A stretch of DNA of 64,000 bases from JACQFK01 sp964604905 (GTDB taxonomy: Bacteria > Planctomycetota > MHYJ01 > JACPRB01). This document shows, in pieces, positions 50,917 through 58,279 of the stretch (its first letter is position 1; every line of letters starts with the position of its first letter). The notes under the pieces are model-generated. The model did not search any database. It saw nothing but the letters and a program-made list of their open reading frames with translations, and was not told where the DNA came from. The DNA is taken from the NCBI GenBank assembly GCA_964604905.1, contig CAZSCC010000370.1, positions 1 through 64,000 of the forward strand. Direction: 5' to 3'. Made by a program: the position numbers and the translations under genes.

Positions 50917-50984
50917 GTAAGACAATCAAAAGGGTATCCGAGGGGGGAGGGAAAGGGAAGAGGAGGGGTGATGAAACAGGATGG
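50913..50984 (+). repeat. 72-bp direct repeat, copy 2
   Basis: Same orientation as copy 1 at 49413, one base different. It abuts the broken 5' end of the ATP-grasp pseudogene on the left and a plus-strand gene fragment on the right. Confidence 0.9.
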
Positions 50985-51030
50985 AGGGGGAGTTTTCAAA
51001 GCCCCGCGACCGGAGGGAGCGATTTAAAAA

Positions 51031-51393
51031 GTGGGAGAGAGAGGGGCGTGGAAAGAGGGGCCGCAGGAAAGGGCCCGCTACGCCCCTTCACGCTGGACCC
51101 TTTGCGCGAAAGAGGCCTGCCCGAAAGGGCTCCTGATCCTGGAGGTCTGGCGCGCGGACGACGGGACGCTCGGGTGTCGAGCCAACGGGAAGGAGATCTC
51201 CACGCCCGGCGTGAAGCTGCCCGGGACCTTCGCGCTCACCGGGTTGGGCTTCGACGGCGAGGGTTCGTCGCAGTGGGACGATTACTGGATGGAATTCGTG
51301 ATCTGCGACCGCCTGCCGGCCGCCGGGAAGCGCGACGCGTGCGGGGACTCCCTGCGGACCCAGTGGAAGAGCGAAGCCGGATCCAACCCGTGA
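51031..51393 (+). pseudogene. 3' fragment, probably of a LamG/concanavalin-like protein
   Basis: A 120-codon frame; the first 30 or so codons are low-complexity, and recognisable protein begins at LLILEVWRADDGTLGCRANG. The peptide KLPGTFALTGLGFDGEG and WDDYWMEFVICDRL looks like the last strands of a beta-sandwich (LamG-type) domain. The upstream part is missing beyond the repeat. Likely decayed. Confidence 0.4.
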
Positions 51394-51475
51394 GAACAGG
51401 ACCCCCTCCCCTTTTCCCTCCCCGTTCCACGGGCATGATGTATAATTAATGCATCTCGAGGGCAGGGACTGAGGA

Positions 51476-52510
51476 ATGGGGCGACCGATCGTTTACTGCG
51501 CGGAGTGCGGCGGCGCGCTCCGCGACGAGGATTTCCAGCGGGGCGGCGCGAGCCTTTCGGAGAACCAGCCTTATTGCTCGCGGTGCCGGCCTCCCACGCC
51601 CGCTCCGCGAGGCGCCTCTCCTTCCCGGCGCTCCTCCCGTCCCATCGCGGTCGTCGCGGGGCCGCGGCCCGCCACCACCCGCCGCACCACGGCACCCCGC
51701 GCCAAGCTGCCGGTCGCGGCCTTCGCGGCGGCCGGAGGCGCCGCGCTCCTCCTCGTGATCGTGGTCGCCGCGGTCTTGTCGCGCTCCCAGCCGAAGACCG
51801 AGGTCGCCGTGCGGCCGCCGCCGGTCGAGACACCTCCCGCGCCCCTGCCCGCGCCGGCCCCGCGCCGGGCGGCCCCGGCGCGCGTGGAAACGCCTCCTCC
51901 GCAGGTCGAGGTCCCGTCGCCCCCCGCCGACCCGAACGTCGCCCTCGACCGCTGGCTCGAGGATATCCGCAAGCTCCGGGAGCAGGACCCCGGCTTTGGG
52001 AAGGCAGTCGAGGTGCGCTCCATGCTCCGTCAGGCGGTCGCGATTGCCCCGGCCTCCCGCCGCCCGCAGGTCGAGCTGATCGCCGCCGAGTACGAGAATG
52101 CCGCGACCTCGAAAGCACCCCCGAAGGAGCCGGCGACTGCCGTCCCCGGCTTCATCGCCGGCTTCACCCTCATCAACGCCGACACGGCCAAACCGGTCCC
52201 GGGCTTCGATCCCGTTCCGGAAGGCGCCACGATCGACCTATCGAAGATCGGGACCCGTAAGCTCAACCTCCGCGCCAACGTCGCCGGCGGCAAGGTCGGC
52301 TGCATCCGCTTCTCGGTGAACGACCAGCCGACCGTCGTGGAGTGGACCGCGCCCCACGCGGTCTTCGGGGACCAGCATGGGAAGTACAAGCCGTGGACGC
52401 CGCCGTTGGGCCTCCATTGCGTGCGCGCCGACGTGTTTTCGGTAGGCGATCCCAAGGGCAATCCGGTTTCGAACAAGACCCTGCGCTTCACCGTCGTCGA
52501 CCCCCGCTGA
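51476..52510 (+). CDS. Zinc-ribbon membrane protein with C-terminal beta-sandwich
   Basis: A 344-residue protein. Residues 8-37 form a zinc ribbon (C-A-E-C ... C-S-R-C). A membrane helix (AAGGAALLLVIVVAAVL) near residue 90 is followed by a proline-rich linker, a helical segment and a C-terminal domain. That domain (FTLINADTAKPVPGFDPVPE, IDLSKIGTRKLNLRANVAGG, VEWTAPHAVFGDQ) has the sequence style of the GFDP-LNIRAN beta-sandwich modules often found beside malectin domains in secreted proteins. A TATAAT occurs at 51441-51446, 30 bases before the start. Function unknown. Confidence 0.75.
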   Translation: MGRPIVYCAECGGALRDEDFQRGGASLSENQPYCSRCRPPTPAPRGASPSRRSSRPIAVVAGPRPATTRRTTAPRAKLPVAAFAAAGGAALLLVIVVAAVLSRSQPKTEVAVRPPPVETPPAPLPAPAPRRAAPARVETPPPQVEVPSPPADPNVALDRWLEDIRKLREQDPGFGKAVEVRSMLRQAVAIAPASRRPQVELIAAEYENAATSKAPPKEPATAVPGFIAGFTLINADTAKPVPGFDPVPEGATIDLSKIGTRKLNLRANVAGGKVGCIRFSVNDQPTVVEWTAPHAVFGDQHGKYKPWTPPLGLHCVRADVFSVGDPKGNPVSNKTLRFTVVDPR

Positions 52511-52577
52511 TCCGCCCCGATGTAATGCCCGCCTCTACTCCGCTTATGGGGCGGGAATCGAGGAGGCTTCGACACCG

Positions 52578-52990
52578 ATGAAAACCCTGATGCTCGCGCT
52601 CGCGGCCCTCGCGGGGACGTCGCAGGACCGCTCGGACGTCCCGCTCGAGGTCGAGCCCTCCGACCCGGCCGTCGCGAAGATCGTGATCCTGGCCGGCTCG
52701 TTCAGCAAGTGCAGGGGCGAGCACGAGTACTTCGCGGGATCGGCGCTCCTGGCGAAGCTGCTCCGACAGATGCCGGGCTTCTTTCCCGTTCTTGCCGCCG
52801 ACGGTTGGCCGAAGAACGAGCGGATCCTCGAGGGCGCGAAGACCGTCGTCTTCTACATGGATGGACGCCGGGGGCAAGCAGCCCTTCCTCACGGCCGAGC
52901 GGATGGACCGGATCGAGAGGCTCGCCGCGCGCGGCGCCGGGATCGTCCACCTTCACCAGGTCATCGAGATTCTCGCGGCCCGGGCTCTGA
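52578..52990 (+). pseudogene. ThuA-like gene, frameshifted and truncated
   Basis: A signal peptide (MKTLMLALAALAGTSQ) leads into a ThuA-like domain: AKIVILAGSFSKCRGEHEYF, LLAKLLRQMPGFFPVLAADG and GAKTVVFYMD. At 52857-52864 the tetranucleotide ATGG is present twice in tandem; removing one copy restores the frame to VVFYMDAGGKQPFLT, followed by ERLAARGAGIVHLHQVIE. Homology ends around 52970, so the gene is also missing its 3' half. ThuA proteins are glutamine-amidotransferase-fold enzymes acting on sugars. Confidence 0.72.
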
Positions 52991-53156
52991 CCCGTCAGAT
53001 GATCGTTGTAGTCCGCCGCAACGATCCCGTCGAAACTAGTAAGGCCGCCGCTTTCGATGGCTGCGAAGAAGCGGCGAACTAGAGCCTAATTCTCTTCAAT
53101 GGAAGACATGTTTCCTCCGGTGTCCATGTCCGATGTGATCTTGTCTCCTTCCACAG

Positions 53157-53585
53157 CTAGAACATGCCATTTGCGTGGGCGGCCTTCTTCGGATCGCCGA
53201 CCTCTTGCAGCACGTCCCAGTGCTCGATGGCCTTGCCGTCCGTGTCCATCTTGTAAATGTCAACGCCGGCAAACCCTCGGTCCTGCGGGTCGTCGTTGAA
53301 CAGGTTGATGAAATTGACATGTGCCCAGACATAGTCAGCGACGGCGATGATGCGGTGAACGACGACTCGGAGATTGGCGCGATCCTTGGCCACTTTGGCG
53401 AAGAAGGCGCCGAGCCCAGCGGCACCATCCGGGACGATCGGATTGTGCTGGACGTATTGGGGCGCCAAGTATTTGCCCACCGCTTCTTGGGCCTGCTTCT
53501 TGTTGAGCATCAGATCGTAGAAAGCGAGAACGTTGTCCTTGTTGCGAACGGCGCGACGATCATTGGGATCGACGGTTACGATCAT
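53157..53585 (-). CDS. SnoaL-like polyketide cyclase / NTF2-fold protein
   Basis: A 142-residue NTF2-fold protein of the SnoaL-like type: NVLAFYDLMLNKKQAQEAVG, KYLAPQYVQHNPIVPDG and VHRIIAVADYVWAHVNFIN, with EHWDVLQEV near the end. These proteins are small predicted cyclases, isomerases or dehydratases and often occur as free-standing transferable genes. AGGAG lies upstream of the ATG. Base composition is visibly lower in G+C than in the flanking genes, which suggests horizontal acquisition. It is surrounded by gene fragments. Confidence 0.85.
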   Translation of the reverse strand: MIVTVDPNDRRAVRNKDNVLAFYDLMLNKKQAQEAVGKYLAPQYVQHNPIVPDGAAGLGAFFAKVAKDRANLRVVVHRIIAVADYVWAHVNFINLFNDDPQDRGFAGVDIYKMDTDGKAIEHWDVLQEVGDPKKAAHANGMF

Positions 53586-53598
53586 GAGTTTCTCCTTT

Positions 53599-53736
53599 CA
53601 GATGTTAGAGGCCGACGATACGGAGGCGAAGCGCATCCTGCTCGGCATCGGGCTTCTCACGGACGCGCCGGAGTACAACTTTGGCATCCACTCCCCGGCT
53701 CAGCGCGGGTATCCGCTCGGCGAGCTCGCCTGCTGA
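53599..53736 (+). other. Short frame, possible gene fragment
   Basis: A 45-codon frame (MLEADDTEAKRILLGIGLLT, then DAPEYNFGIHSPAQRGYPLG) overlapping the region just upstream of the IS110 remnant. It may be a 3' gene fragment; the family is not recognised. Confidence 0.25.
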
Positions 53737-53818
53737 GGGTAGATGATAGGCAGAAGAGCTGCGCTGTTCCAGCCTGCGTGAGAACATGCGGGCAGGACGA
53801 GAGGAAGGAGGCGCAGCG

Positions 53819-53857
53819 ATGGTGTACTACGCGGGAATCGATCTGGGAAAGAGTGAA
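53819..53857 (+). mobile_element. IS110-family transposase, N-terminal remnant
   Basis: ATG at 53819 with GGAAGGAGG upstream, then MVYYAGIDLGKSE, the DEDD-transposase first motif (G-I-D-x-G/S-K) of IS110. After 13 codons the similarity ends abruptly. The remaining transposase and the right end are absent. The preceding 80 bases may be part of the element's left non-coding end, which in intact IS110 elements encodes the bridge RNA; this could not be confirmed. Confidence 0.6.
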
Positions 53858-53859
53858 AG

Positions 53860-54400
53860 ATCTTCTATGAGGAAGTGGTCAGGGGGGCCAAGGGAACCCT
53901 CTCAAAAGACCCATGGCTGCGATGCCATCGTCCTGAAGACCAGCGAGGTCACAGGGTCACGGAGGACGGGGACATCTTCATCAAGGGAGCACTCGACTTC
54001 GAGAAGTCCCTCTGCGGTACTGTCGCATGAACGGGTCCAAGTTACAATTCGAGTCACGTTGCTGTGACGTCCGGATTCCTGCCGTTCACGACATCCATCA
54101 GGGTAGCTCTAAGGTTGACCAGGATTGGATGAGGCAGAGATGGGCACCCCCCAGGCAGGACCCTCGCGCCCGACCCGCCTTCGCTCATCTTGTTGGGCTG
54201 GAGCTACGGAGGACAAGAGGGCGCGGGGCCCGAAGGGTATGATCTAGGAAGATATTCGACGAAGGGACGATCAAGCAGGCGAGTGTGAGTTATCCGGCTT
54301 GGACCGCTGAAGAGAGGGGATTCCTTTCGCCACAGCGGACCTTGCCTGGCTTCGACGAGATGTCGGCAGCCGCAAGGGTTCGGACAGCCCTATCGCTTGC
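53860..54400. other. Degenerate intergenic sequence
   Basis: About 540 bases without an intact gene. One frame between 53869 and 54030 reads FYEEVVRGAKGTLSKDPWLR and GDIFIKGALDFEKSLCG before a stop and looks like a fragment of a lost gene. The composition is less G+C-rich than the rest of the window. Confidence 0.4.
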
Positions 54401-54401
54401 C

Positions 54402-54430
54402 TTGGAGCATGCCGGTCCTCCTGTCATAAT
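54402..54430 (+). promoter_or_regulatory. Sigma70-like promoter
   Basis: TTGGAG (54402-54407), 17-base spacer, CATAAT (54425-54430). The lipoprotein gene starts 33 bases downstream with GAGGAGGGC as ribosome binding site. Confidence 0.45.
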
Positions 54431-54463
54431 GGAGCTTCGTACGAATTTGAGGAGGGCGATCCC

Positions 54464-55015
54464 ATGCGGACGATGGATGTCCTGGCTATTTGTTCCGGCG
54501 TGCTGCTGATCTGCGTCTCCTGCGAGGAGGGGAAAGCGACTCCCTCTCCGGCATCCAAGGCACATGCCGAGAGCACGCTGTATCAGACCTTCGAGGGCGG
54601 CAAACTCATGGAGAGGTACTCCCCCCGGTTCGAAAGTGTTTCCAGCGGAGGCAGCCGCTCCAACGTGACCCTCACGCCCCCCGGCGAAATGTTCCGGGAC
54701 TTCAGCCTGAGGGGGAAGATCTCCACGGACAAACTCAAACCCCTCCTGACGGACCTCAAGGCCGATCTGCTGAGTCTCGCGAAGGCGAGCGGAGTGGAGA
54801 TTGTCCAGGAGCCCAGGGAGATGGGGGCAGGCCGACTCGACGGGCTTCCCTACGCCCCGTTCAAGACCGAGTACGCCGGCAGCCTCCAGGGATTCCATTT
54901 CACGTACCGCCAGGGTTCCATCGTGGGCGCCGTCGATGTGCTGGCTGGAAGCAGCACAGGCGGGGCGGAGAAGGAATGGATGCTCGTGTGTTCGGTGCAT
55001 GAGGCGACCCGATGA
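54464..55015 (+). CDS. Lipoprotein of unknown function
   Basis: A 183-residue protein with a lipobox (LLICVSC). The mature part contains TLYQTFEGGKLMERYSPRFE and GVEIVQEPREMGAG, ending in TYRQGSIVGAVDVLAGSSTG, which suggests a small alpha/beta sandwich. No family recognised. It has its own promoter and a strong ribosome binding site, so it is probably functional despite lying in the eroded region. Composition is a little lower in G+C than neighbouring core genes. Confidence 0.72.
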   Translation: MRTMDVLAICSGVLLICVSCEEGKATPSPASKAHAESTLYQTFEGGKLMERYSPRFESVSSGGSRSNVTLTPPGEMFRDFSLRGKISTDKLKPLLTDLKADLLSLAKASGVEIVQEPREMGAGRLDGLPYAPFKTEYAGSLQGFHFTYRQGSIVGAVDVLAGSSTGGAEKEWMLVCSVHEATR

Positions 55016-55149
55016 CGGCCGCGTTCGGCAGCCTCAAGAAGCGGGAAGCTTTCATCAGGGGGGATCTGCTCCTGTGAGGATAAGGCATTTAAAGGGGTAG
55101 GGAAGAGGGGAAGGATAGTCAGGGGCGGAGTGGTCAGGTTCGAAAGCAA

Positions 55150-55170
55150 CCCGCGACCGCTGGTCGCGGG
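55150..55170. terminator. Strong hairpin between convergent genes
   Basis: Perfect 9-bp stem CCCGCGACC/GGTCGCGGG with a GCT loop, between the lipoprotein gene and the convergent transketolase gene. An ACAAAAAC stretch follows on the plus strand, so on the minus strand the stem is preceded by a T-run. The rest of the 317-base gap (55016-55332) holds no gene. Confidence 0.55.
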
Positions 55171-55332
55171 ACAAAAACGAGGGCGAATTCAGATCACGGG
55201 TTCTTTATTGAGACCACGCCGCGCAATGTAACACGACGATTCGTAACATGGGGTAACGCGAGAGCCCCCGGCTGCCGTGCATGAATAGGACACGGTAAAA
55301 CGACCGGCGGGGGCCCTCGAGGGAGAGGCGCG

Positions 55333-57399
55333 CTACGCGAGCGACTTCAGCTTCTGGAGCGCGCCCTTGTAGTCGGCGAGATAGGCCTCGGCGACCTTGA
55401 CGACCGTGTCCGGCGTGTAGCCGAACTTCTCGTCGAGCACCTTGAAGGGCGCCGAGGCGCCGAAGCGGGTCATGCCGTAGACGTGGCCGAGCGGGCCGAC
55501 CAGACCCCGGAGGGTCGACGGTTCGCCCGCCGTCCAGCCGAGCGCCGGGACGCCGAACGGAAGGACGCCCTCCTGGTACGCCTCCGTCTGCTCGCGGAAG
55601 AGGCCTTCGGAGGGGGCCGAGACCACCCGCACCTTGAGGCCCTTCCTGGCCAGCAGCGCCGCGCCCTCCACCAGGAGCGAGACCTCCGAGCCGTTGGCGA
55701 GCAGGATCAGGTCGGGTCGCGACGGCGTCTCCGCCACGGTGTAGGCGCCGCGAGGCACGCCGGCGAACGCCGCGGCGCGGCGGTCCGCCCCCCCGGGAAG
55801 GTCGGCCACCGGCTGGCGCGTGAGAACGAGCCCGACGGGTCCGTGCGCCTCGAGCGCGAGCCGCCACGCCGCCGTCGTCTCGTGCGCGTCGCCGGGACGG
55901 AGCGCGAGAAAGCTGCGGTGGCCCTCCAGGTTCTTCAGGCGCTCGAGGAGCCGGAGCTGCGCCTCCTGCTCGATCGGCTGGTGCGTGGGGCCGTCCTCGC
56001 CGACGCGGAAGGCGTCGTGCGTCCAGAGGTAGATCACATGGGCGCCCATGAGCGCGGCCAGGCGGATCGCCGGCTTCTGGAAATCGCTGAAGCAGAAGAA
56101 CGTCCCGCCCGCCGGGATCACGCCGCCGTGCAGCGCCATGCCGGTCATGATTCCCGCCATCGTCAGCTCGGCCACGCCCGCCTGGAGGAAGGCGCCGGAG
56201 AAGTCGCCCTTCCGGAAGATCTTCGTCTTCTTGAGGAAGCCCTCCGTGTAGTCGCTGTCGGAGAGGTCGGCGGACATGACGACCAGGTTCTCGACCCTGC
56301 CCGCGAGGTAGTGGAGGACGTTCTTCGACGCCGCCCGCGTGGCCTCGCCCGACTTCTGCTCGACCGCGTTCCAGTCGAGCGCGGGGAGCTTCCCGGAATG
56401 GAAGAGATCGAGCTTCTTCGCGAGCTCCCCGTTCGACTTCGCCCAGTCGGCCTCCGCCTGGCGGCGCGCCTTCAGGGCCACGCGCTTCTCCCCGAGCACG
56501 CCAGCCATGGCCTGCTTCACGTCGGCGGGGATCTGGAAGGGGTTCTTCGGGTCGCCGCCCAGCGTCTCGATCGTCTTCTCGTAGCTTGCCTCGCTCTTGC
56601 TGAGCGGGTTGCCGTGCAGCTTCGGAGAGCCCTCGTAGGGCGTGCCGTCCGCCTTGACCGCGCCCTTGCCCATCACGGTGCGGCCGATGATGAGGGTCGG
56701 CTTCTCCTTCTCGGCCCACGCACGCGCGAGCGCGGCGCGCATCGCGTCGAAGTCGTGGCCGTCGACCGACTCGGTCCGCCAGCCCCAGGCCTCGTACTTC
56801 TTGGCCGTGTCTTCCGACATGGCGTCGGCGGTCATGTGGGAAAGCTGGACGCGGTTGGAGTCGTAGAACATGACGAGGTTGTGGAGCCCGAGGTGGCCGG
56901 CGAGGCGGCCCACGCCCTGGCTGGCCTCCTCCTGGACTCCGCCGTCGCTGATGTAGGCGACGGTCTTGTGGTCCTGCCAGGCGCCGAAGCGGGCGGAGAG
57001 GAAGCGTTCGGCGATCGCGGCGCCGCAGGCCATGAGGTGGCCCTGGCCGAGGGGCCCCGAAGTGTTCTCGAGGCCGCGCTTGGGGTCGAGCTCGGGGTGG
57101 CCGGGGGTGACACTGCCCCACTGGCGGAACGCGGCCAGGTCGTCCATCGAATAGGCGCCCACGAGCGAGAGGGTGCCGTACATCATGGCGGAGAGGTGGC
57201 CCGCGTCCTGGAAGAAGCGGTCGCGGTGGCGCCACGCGAGGTCGTCCGGATCGTACGAGAGGAATTCGGTGTAGAGGAGGGCCATGAAGTCGGCGCCGCC
57301 CATGGGGCCGCCCGGGTGGCCGGATTTCGCCTTCTCCGGCATGGCGGCGGAGAGGACGCGGATGGTGTCGGCGACGCGCTTGAGGGTGCGGTTGTCCAT
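55333..57399 (-). CDS. tkt: Transketolase
   Basis: A 688-residue, full-length transketolase, a thiamine-diphosphate enzyme that moves two-carbon units between sugar phosphates in the pentose phosphate and Calvin pathways. Thiamine-binding and active-site landmarks are KSGHPGGPMGGADFM, GPLGQGHLMACGAAIAERF, YISDGGVQEE and WTHDAFRVGEDGPTHQPIEQ with the conserved histidines. The C-terminal anion-binding domain ends LADYKGALQKL. The ATG at 57399 gives the normal length; the frame is open upstream but carries no homology. Cytoplasmic. It stands alone, convergent with the lipoprotein gene and divergent from the HTTM operon. Confidence 0.95.
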   Translation of the reverse strand: MDNRTLKRVADTIRVLSAAMPEKAKSGHPGGPMGGADFMALLYTEFLSYDPDDLAWRHRDRFFQDAGHLSAMMYGTLSLVGAYSMDDLAAFRQWGSVTPGHPELDPKRGLENTSGPLGQGHLMACGAAIAERFLSARFGAWQDHKTVAYISDGGVQEEASQGVGRLAGHLGLHNLVMFYDSNRVQLSHMTADAMSEDTAKKYEAWGWRTESVDGHDFDAMRAALARAWAEKEKPTLIIGRTVMGKGAVKADGTPYEGSPKLHGNPLSKSEASYEKTIETLGGDPKNPFQIPADVKQAMAGVLGEKRVALKARRQAEADWAKSNGELAKKLDLFHSGKLPALDWNAVEQKSGEATRAASKNVLHYLAGRVENLVVMSADLSDSDYTEGFLKKTKIFRKGDFSGAFLQAGVAELTMAGIMTGMALHGGVIPAGGTFFCFSDFQKPAIRLAALMGAHVIYLWTHDAFRVGEDGPTHQPIEQEAQLRLLERLKNLEGHRSFLALRPGDAHETTAAWRLALEAHGPVGLVLTRQPVADLPGGADRRAAAFAGVPRGAYTVAETPSRPDLILLANGSEVSLLVEGAALLARKGLKVRVVSAPSEGLFREQTEAYQEGVLPFGVPALGWTAGEPSTLRGLVGPLGHVYGMTRFGASAPFKVLDEKFGYTPDTVVKVAEAYLADYKGALQKLKSLA

Positions 57400-57568
57400 G
57401 AGGGGGTCCCCTGATCGAACACGGTCTCGGGCGCCGAGGGGGGTGAGTATACGGAGGATGGGGCGGGGAGGGAAGGGATTGGGTGACCGGGAGGGCGGGC
57501 CGCGGGTCGCGTGATAGAATCCCCTGTTCCATCTCCGGGCACGTCGGATACGATCCTGGGAGAACGGG

Positions 57569-58279
57569 ATGGAGACCGTCCCTTCTGGAGGTCGTCGCAC
57601 GAGCAGCGTCGCCGCGCAAAGTCCGGATCGCCCCCCGCCCTCCCTCCGGAGGAAGATCCTCATCACGGGGTTCATCCTTTTCCATTTCGGCGTCGTCGCC
57701 GTCCGGGTGTTCCCCGGGACCTTTCCGGCCCGCGAGTTCCTGCTCTCGCGCTCCGTCCCCCTGCCCGCCCGCCGCCCGGATCCGGAGACGGGCTCGATGC
57801 GCTGGCGGTTCGAGCCCCGGCCCGTCATCGACTCCTACCTCGTGCACACGGGCCAGTGGCAGCACTGGAACCTGTTCGCGCCGAACCCTCTCCATTTCAA
57901 CCGCCACCTGGGGGGCCGCGTGACGCATCGCTCCGGCCGGTGGAGGGAGTTCTCGCTCCCGCGCGTGGAGCAACTCGATTATTTTCACGCGCACCTCGAG
58001 GCGCGATACCGCGAGTACCAGTACGGCCTGACCGCGCCTCTCGCGGCGCTGGAGGATATGGCGCGCTTCTTCGCGCGCGAGATGGACGATCCGGCGGATC
58101 CCCCGGTCCGCGTCACCCTCCACGCCTTCCAACTCGACGTTCCGAGACACGATCGGCCCGCCCTTCGCGCGCCCGGCGCGCCTCCGCAGGTGGACTACTC
58201 GCGCCTTCTCCGCGACGAGGCGCTCGTCGTGAAGTACACGCTTCTGGACTACGCGGTGAAGCCGGAGGATCTCCGGTGA
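57569..58279 (+). CDS. Membrane-anchored HTTM-partner protein
   Basis: A 236-residue protein with one membrane helix (KILITGFILFHFGVVAVRVF) and an extracytoplasmic domain containing GQWQHWNLFAPNPLHFN, the W-x-x-F-A-P-x-P motif that recurs in proteins encoded beside HTTM proteins. The remainder (RYREYQYGLTAPLAALEDM) is helical. Its TGA overlaps the GTG start of the HTTM gene (GTGA), so the two are translationally coupled and probably form a complex. Function unknown. Confidence 0.75.
   Translation: METVPSGGRRTSSVAAQSPDRPPPSLRRKILITGFILFHFGVVAVRVFPGTFPAREFLLSRSVPLPARRPDPETGSMRWRFEPRPVIDSYLVHTGQWQHWNLFAPNPLHFNRHLGGRVTHRSGRWREFSLPRVEQLDYFHAHLEARYREYQYGLTAPLAALEDMARFFAREMDDPADPPVRVTLHAFQLDVPRHDRPALRAPGAPPQVDYSRLLRDEALVVKYTLLDYAVKPEDLR

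Noticed and set aside
55253..55322. Long-range pairing of AGAGCCCCCGG and CCGGCGGGGGCC downstream of transketolase
   Set aside because: The arms are imperfect and about 30 bases apart; the hairpin at 55150 is a much better terminator candidate.
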